A stretch of DNA of 16,119 bases, from the NCBI GenBank assembly GCA_003506795.1, contig DNYO01000338.1:1-16119 (forward strand). Reading direction: 5' to 3'. The notes under the pieces were generated by a model, which worked only from the letters and a program-made list of their open reading frames with translations, was not told where the DNA came from and ran no database searches. This document shows positions 13,410-16,119 of this stretch, one piece after another (positions within the stretch are counted from its first letter, which is position 1; every line of letters starts with the position of its first letter). Position numbers and translations under genes: made by a program. Source of the DNA: Deltaproteobacteria bacterium (lineage in GTDB: Bacteria > Desulfobacterota > Syntrophorhabdia > Syntrophorhabdales > Syntrophorhabdaceae).

Positions 13410-14294
13410 ATGAATGGATTCTTAATAATTGACAAAAAGGCGGGGATGTCCTCATATGACGTCATCAGGCGCCTGAAGAGGCTCCACAAGTTTAGAAAGA
13501 TAGGCTACATCGGCACCCTCGACCGCAATGCGACGGGGATTCTCCCTGTTGCCCTGGACGAGGGCGTGAAACTCATTTCCTTCCTCGAGAATGTCGAAAA
13601 ACGGTACCGTGCAAAATTTCTTCTCGGTGTTACCACCGAGACGCAGGATATCGAGGGAAAGGTACTTACCGAGACCCCGACGGAACCTTTCGATCGACAG
13701 CTTATCGAAGACGCCCTCAAGCCCTATCTGGGAAAGATCACCCAGCTTGTGCCGGCGTACTCGTCGAAAAAGGTAAACAGGAAACCGCTTTACAAATGGG
13801 CGAGAAGCGGCATAGCCGTCGAGCAGCCCACGAAAGAAGTGGAGATCTTCGATATCACCCTTCTCGATTATACCCATCCCTACCTGGACATCGAAGTTAC
13901 CTGTTCGAAGGGGACGTACATCAGGGCGCTTGCAAGCGATCTTGGTGAGAAACTGGGATGCGGGGCAACACTCTATACTCTCAAGCGAACCAGGCACGGC
14001 GATTTCACGGAAGAGATGGGGATTGATATTGATTATTTCAAAATCGAGCAAGACCTGTTAAACTATTTGTTACCTTTGGAAAATATCCTGGGCTGTGTTA
14101 AGGGAATGATCGTGGAAACGGCCCTGGAGAAGTTTTTGAAGCACGGGATGCCCGTGCCGATCTCGGGCAACGCGAAGGAATGGATGCACGGTGAAGCTGC
14201 GAGGCTCTTCAACAAGCAGGGGACGCTCATCGGCATGGGGGTTGCGGACCTCGGATCGAAAACGATACGAATAAAAAGATTAATCAATTACTAA
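13410..14294 (+). CDS. truB: tRNA pseudouridine(55) synthase TruB
   Basis: The 294-residue protein should convert uridine 55 in the T loop of tRNA to pseudouridine. It starts MNGFLIIDKKAGMSSYDVIRR-like, as the family does. The catalytic aspartate is D38 in GTLD, the stacking tyrosine is Y66 in EKRYRAK, and KGTYIRALASDLGEKLG (168-184) contains the conserved arginine R172. A PUA-like C-terminal domain follows (about 230-294). Several usually invariant positions differ: the GHxGTLDP loop reads GYIGTLDRN (Y33 for His, R39 for Pro), and the PxYSALKxxGxxLY segment reads PAYSSKKVNRKPLY (R124 for Gly). The ATG at 13410 is chosen because upstream codons in frame run through the hairpin region and do not resemble TruB; its Shine-Dalgarno (AGGA) is distant. 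Confidence 0.93.
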   Translation: MNGFLIIDKKAGMSSYDVIRRLKRLHKFRKIGYIGTLDRNATGILPVALDEGVKLISFLENVEKRYRAKFLLGVTTETQDIEGKVLTETPTEPFDRQLIEDALKPYLGKITQLVPAYSSKKVNRKPLYKWARSGIAVEQPTKEVEIFDITLLDYTHPYLDIEVTCSKGTYIRALASDLGEKLGCGATLYTLKRTRHGDFTEEMGIDIDYFKIEQDLLNYLLPLENILGCVKGMIVETALEKFLKHGMPVPISGNAKEWMHGEAARLFNKQGTLIGMGVADLGSKTIRIKRLINY

Positions 14295-14304
14295 GGAGGA
14301 ATAT

Positions 14305-14574
14305 ATGCCACTCGACACTCAGCGGAAGAAGTCAATAATCGAGGATTTCAAGACCCACGATAATGACACCGGTTCCCCGGAAGTGCAGATCGCACTTCTT
14401 ACGGAAAGGATTAAATCCCTGACGGAACATTTCAAGAAATTCTCCAAGGACCACAACTCAAGAAGAGGACTTTTGGTTCTCGTAGGAAGCAGAAGAAGGC
14501 TCCTTAACTATCTTAAGGAGAAGAACGTGGACCGTTATAAGAAAGTAGTCGAAAGACTCGGTCTTAGAAAATAA
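14305..14574 (+). CDS. rpsO: 30S ribosomal protein S15
   Basis: The protein is 89 residues, the exact usual length, and has the S15 signature GSPEVQIALLTERI at about 23-36 and KDHNSRRGLLVLVGSRRRLLNYL at about 48-70. The usual DHHS is DHNS here, a minor change. S15 is a primary 16S rRNA-binding protein of the 30S platform. A canonical AAGGAGG lies seven bases before the ATG, the strongest Shine-Dalgarno of the cluster and consistent with high expression. It starts ten bases after truB and is followed after 18 bases by pnp, the classic rpsO-pnp order. Confidence 0.98.
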   Translation: MPLDTQRKKSIIEDFKTHDNDTGSPEVQIALLTERIKSLTEHFKKFSKDHNSRRGLLVLVGSRRRLLNYLKEKNVDRYKKVVERLGLRK

Positions 14575-14592
14575 AGGAATAATAGGAAAAAT

Positions 14593-16119
14593 ATGGAAGA
14601 AAATACAACTATCGAATTTGCGGGTCGACCGCTGACTCTCAGTACGGGAGGTCTTGCGAAACAGGCCGATGGAAGCGTCATAGCGCGTTATGGAGATACA
14701 GTCGTTCTTGTCACCGCCGTCGCGGAGAAAACAGAACGGGACAAGGATTTCCTGCCGCTTACCGTCAACTACCAGGAGATGTCATACGCGGCCGGCAAAT
14801 TCCCCGGCGGTTTCTTCAAGAGGGAAGGCCGTCCGACCACGCGGGAGATACTCACCTCCAGGCTTATTGACAGGCCGTTGAGGCCGCTTTTTCCCAAGGG
14901 GTGGCGGTTCGAAACGCAGGTGATCTCCACGGTGCTCTCGGCAGACCAGGATAACGACCCCGGTATCCTGAGCCTCGTCGGTGCATCCTGTGCGGTCACT
15001 ATTTCGGATATTCCCTTTGAAGGACCTTTCGCGGGAGTCAAGGTGGGAAGGATCGACGGCGTCCTCGTGGCGAACCCGACCTTTCCCCAGATGGCTGACA
15101 GTGATATCGATATCGTCGTTACGGGAACCCGCGACGCCATCATCATGGTCGAGGGAGAAGCACATTTTGTGAAGGGTACCGATCTCATCGAGGCGATCGA
15201 GTTCGGGCACCGTTCCATGATGCCGCTCATCGAGATGCAGGAAAAACTTCGCGATAAGATCGGCAAGGCAAAAAGGCAGGTAGCGGTTGCCGAAAACCTG
15301 GACGACAAGAAGAAGGAAGTCCGCGAAGCGATCGAGAAAGACCTTATCGGGAGCTTTGCCATAAAAGCCAAGCTGGAAAGGTATGCACGGCAGGACCAGA
15401 TCCTCAAGGACCTTAAGGCCGGTTATGACGGTGATGAAACAGCGGCAGCAATGGCCGCCAAAGTATATGAAGATGTGACACGGGATATCATGCGCGAGCA
15501 GCTCCTGTCGACGGGCAAAAGGATCGATGGCAGGGCAAGCGACCAGATAAGGCCGATCTCCTGCATCGTGGGCGTTCTTCCCAGGACCCACGGGTCGGCG
15601 GTGTTCACGCGCGGAGAGACGCAGGCGCTGGCAGTGACCACCTTCGGGACATCCGATGACGAACAGAAGATCGAATCACTCCACGAGGGAGAGACCTACA
15701 AGACCTTCCTGCTCCACTACAACTTCACGCCCTTTTCGGTAGGCGAGGCTTCCATGCTGCGCGGACCCACACGGCGCGAAATAGGCCACGGCAACCTGGC
15801 CGAGCGTGCGCTGACGCCGATCCTGCCTGAGAGAGATGCATTTCCGTATACGATCAGAATCGTCTCCGAGATACTCGAATCGAATGGTTCTTCTTCGATG
15901 GCCACGGTCTGCGGCGGCTGCCTGTCACTTATGGATGCCGGTGTACCCATTAAGGAACCTGTGGCCGGTATAGCGATGGGCCTTGTAAAGGAAGGGGATT
16001 CGGAGATCATCCTCAGCGATATTCTCGGTGACGAAGACCACCTCGGCGATATGGATTTCAAGATTGCCGGCACGCGCGAAGGCGTTACGGCCATTCAGAT
16101 GGACATCAAGATCAAGGGG
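14593..16119 (+). CDS. pnp: Polynucleotide phosphorylase, 5' part (cut by window end)
   Basis: The first 509 codons are present with no stop; about 200 more residues, the second KH and S1 domains, should lie beyond the right edge. The frame begins MEENTTIEFAGRPLTLSTGG with AGGA five bases before the ATG. The first RNase PH-like core (about 10-140) has FPGGFFKREGRPTTREILTSR. The helical linker follows (about 240-310), then the second core with TRGETQALAVTTFGT, LRGPTRREIGHGNLAERAL and GDEDHLGDMDFK, whose D480 and D486 match the catalytic aspartates of E. coli PNPase. The enzyme degrades RNA 3'-5' with phosphate. Only 18 bases separate it from rpsO, with no hairpin, unlike the E. coli pnp leader with its RNase III site. 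Confidence 0.97.
   Translation, partial: MEENTTIEFAGRPLTLSTGGLAKQADGSVIARYGDTVVLVTAVAEKTERDKDFLPLTVNYQEMSYAAGKFPGGFFKREGRPTTREILTSRLIDRPLRPLFPKGWRFETQVISTVLSADQDNDPGILSLVGASCAVTISDIPFEGPFAGVKVGRIDGVLVANPTFPQMADSDIDIVVTGTRDAIIMVEGEAHFVKGTDLIEAIEFGHRSMMPLIEMQEKLRDKIGKAKRQVAVAENLDDKKKEVREAIEKDLIGSFAIKAKLERYARQDQILKDLKAGYDGDETAAAMAAKVYEDVTRDIMREQLLSTGKRIDGRASDQIRPISCIVGVLPRTHGSAVFTRGETQALAVTTFGTSDDEQKIESLHEGETYKTFLLHYNFTPFSVGEASMLRGPTRREIGHGNLAERALTPILPERDAFPYTIRIVSEILESNGSSSMATVCGGCLSLMDAGVPIKEPVAGIAMGLVKEGDSEIILSDILGDEDHLGDMDFKIAGTREGVTAIQMDIKIKG

Noticed and set aside
1..16119. CRISPR array, insertion sequence, tRNA or rRNA gene
   Set aside because: No regularly spaced repeats, transposase frames, terminal inverted repeats or cloverleaf-like segments were seen on either strand.

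Overview
The window looks like chromosomal DNA of a GC-rich Gram-negative bacterium, most likely a deltaproteobacterial (Desulfobacterota) lineage. Evidence: the unbroken order rimP-nusA-infB-DUF503-rbfA-nrnA-truB-rpsO-pnp, small cysteine-rich proteins of a type I associate with that group, and signal-peptide proteins of Gram-negative style. This placement is from memory of gene order, not from a search. There are no RNA genes, insertion sequences or CRISPR arrays, and no gene-free stretch over 300 bases.

Left part (1-3534, minus strand). The first seven codons of a gene run off the left edge. It has a full control region: consensus -35, fair -10, a 9-bp-arm dyad over the -10 and start site, AT-rich direct repeats above the -35 and a good Shine-Dalgarno. 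To its right is a tight four-gene operon, read leftwards: a CobD/HisC-fold protein that has lost the PLP lysine and other active-site residues, a secreted 5'-nucleotidase-type metallophosphoesterase, a small beta-grasp-like protein, and a MarC-family membrane protein whose stop codon lies inside an intrinsic terminator. All junctions are overlaps or gaps of at most 2 bases, so the genes are probably translationally coupled.

Middle part (3656-7113). A periplasmic leucine-type substrate-binding protein without its permease genes (minus) diverges from a two-gene unit (plus): a HAD hydrolase whose extended -10 promoter predicts a leaderless mRNA, coupled to an eight-cysteine zinc-ribbon-like protein. 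Converging on it is a minus-strand pair: UDP-glucuronate decarboxylase and a small protein with a cysteine cluster.

Right part (7240-16119, plus). This is the transcription/translation housekeeping operon: RimP (30S maturation), NusA (elongation/termination), IF2 (initiation), a DUF503 protein, RbfA (30S maturation), NrnA (nanoRNase/pAp phosphatase), TruB (tRNA psi55), S15 and PNPase (cut by the window end). ylxR and the L7Ae-like gene often found between nusA and infB are absent. A strong intrinsic-terminator-like hairpin sits just before rimP, and a 13-bp perfect GC hairpin without a U-tract sits between nrnA and truB.

The observations most worth following are the lysine-less CobD-like protein and its operon, the rimP-leader terminator, the dyad-controlled promoter at the left edge, the leaderless HAD promoter, and the TruB active-site loop variant.
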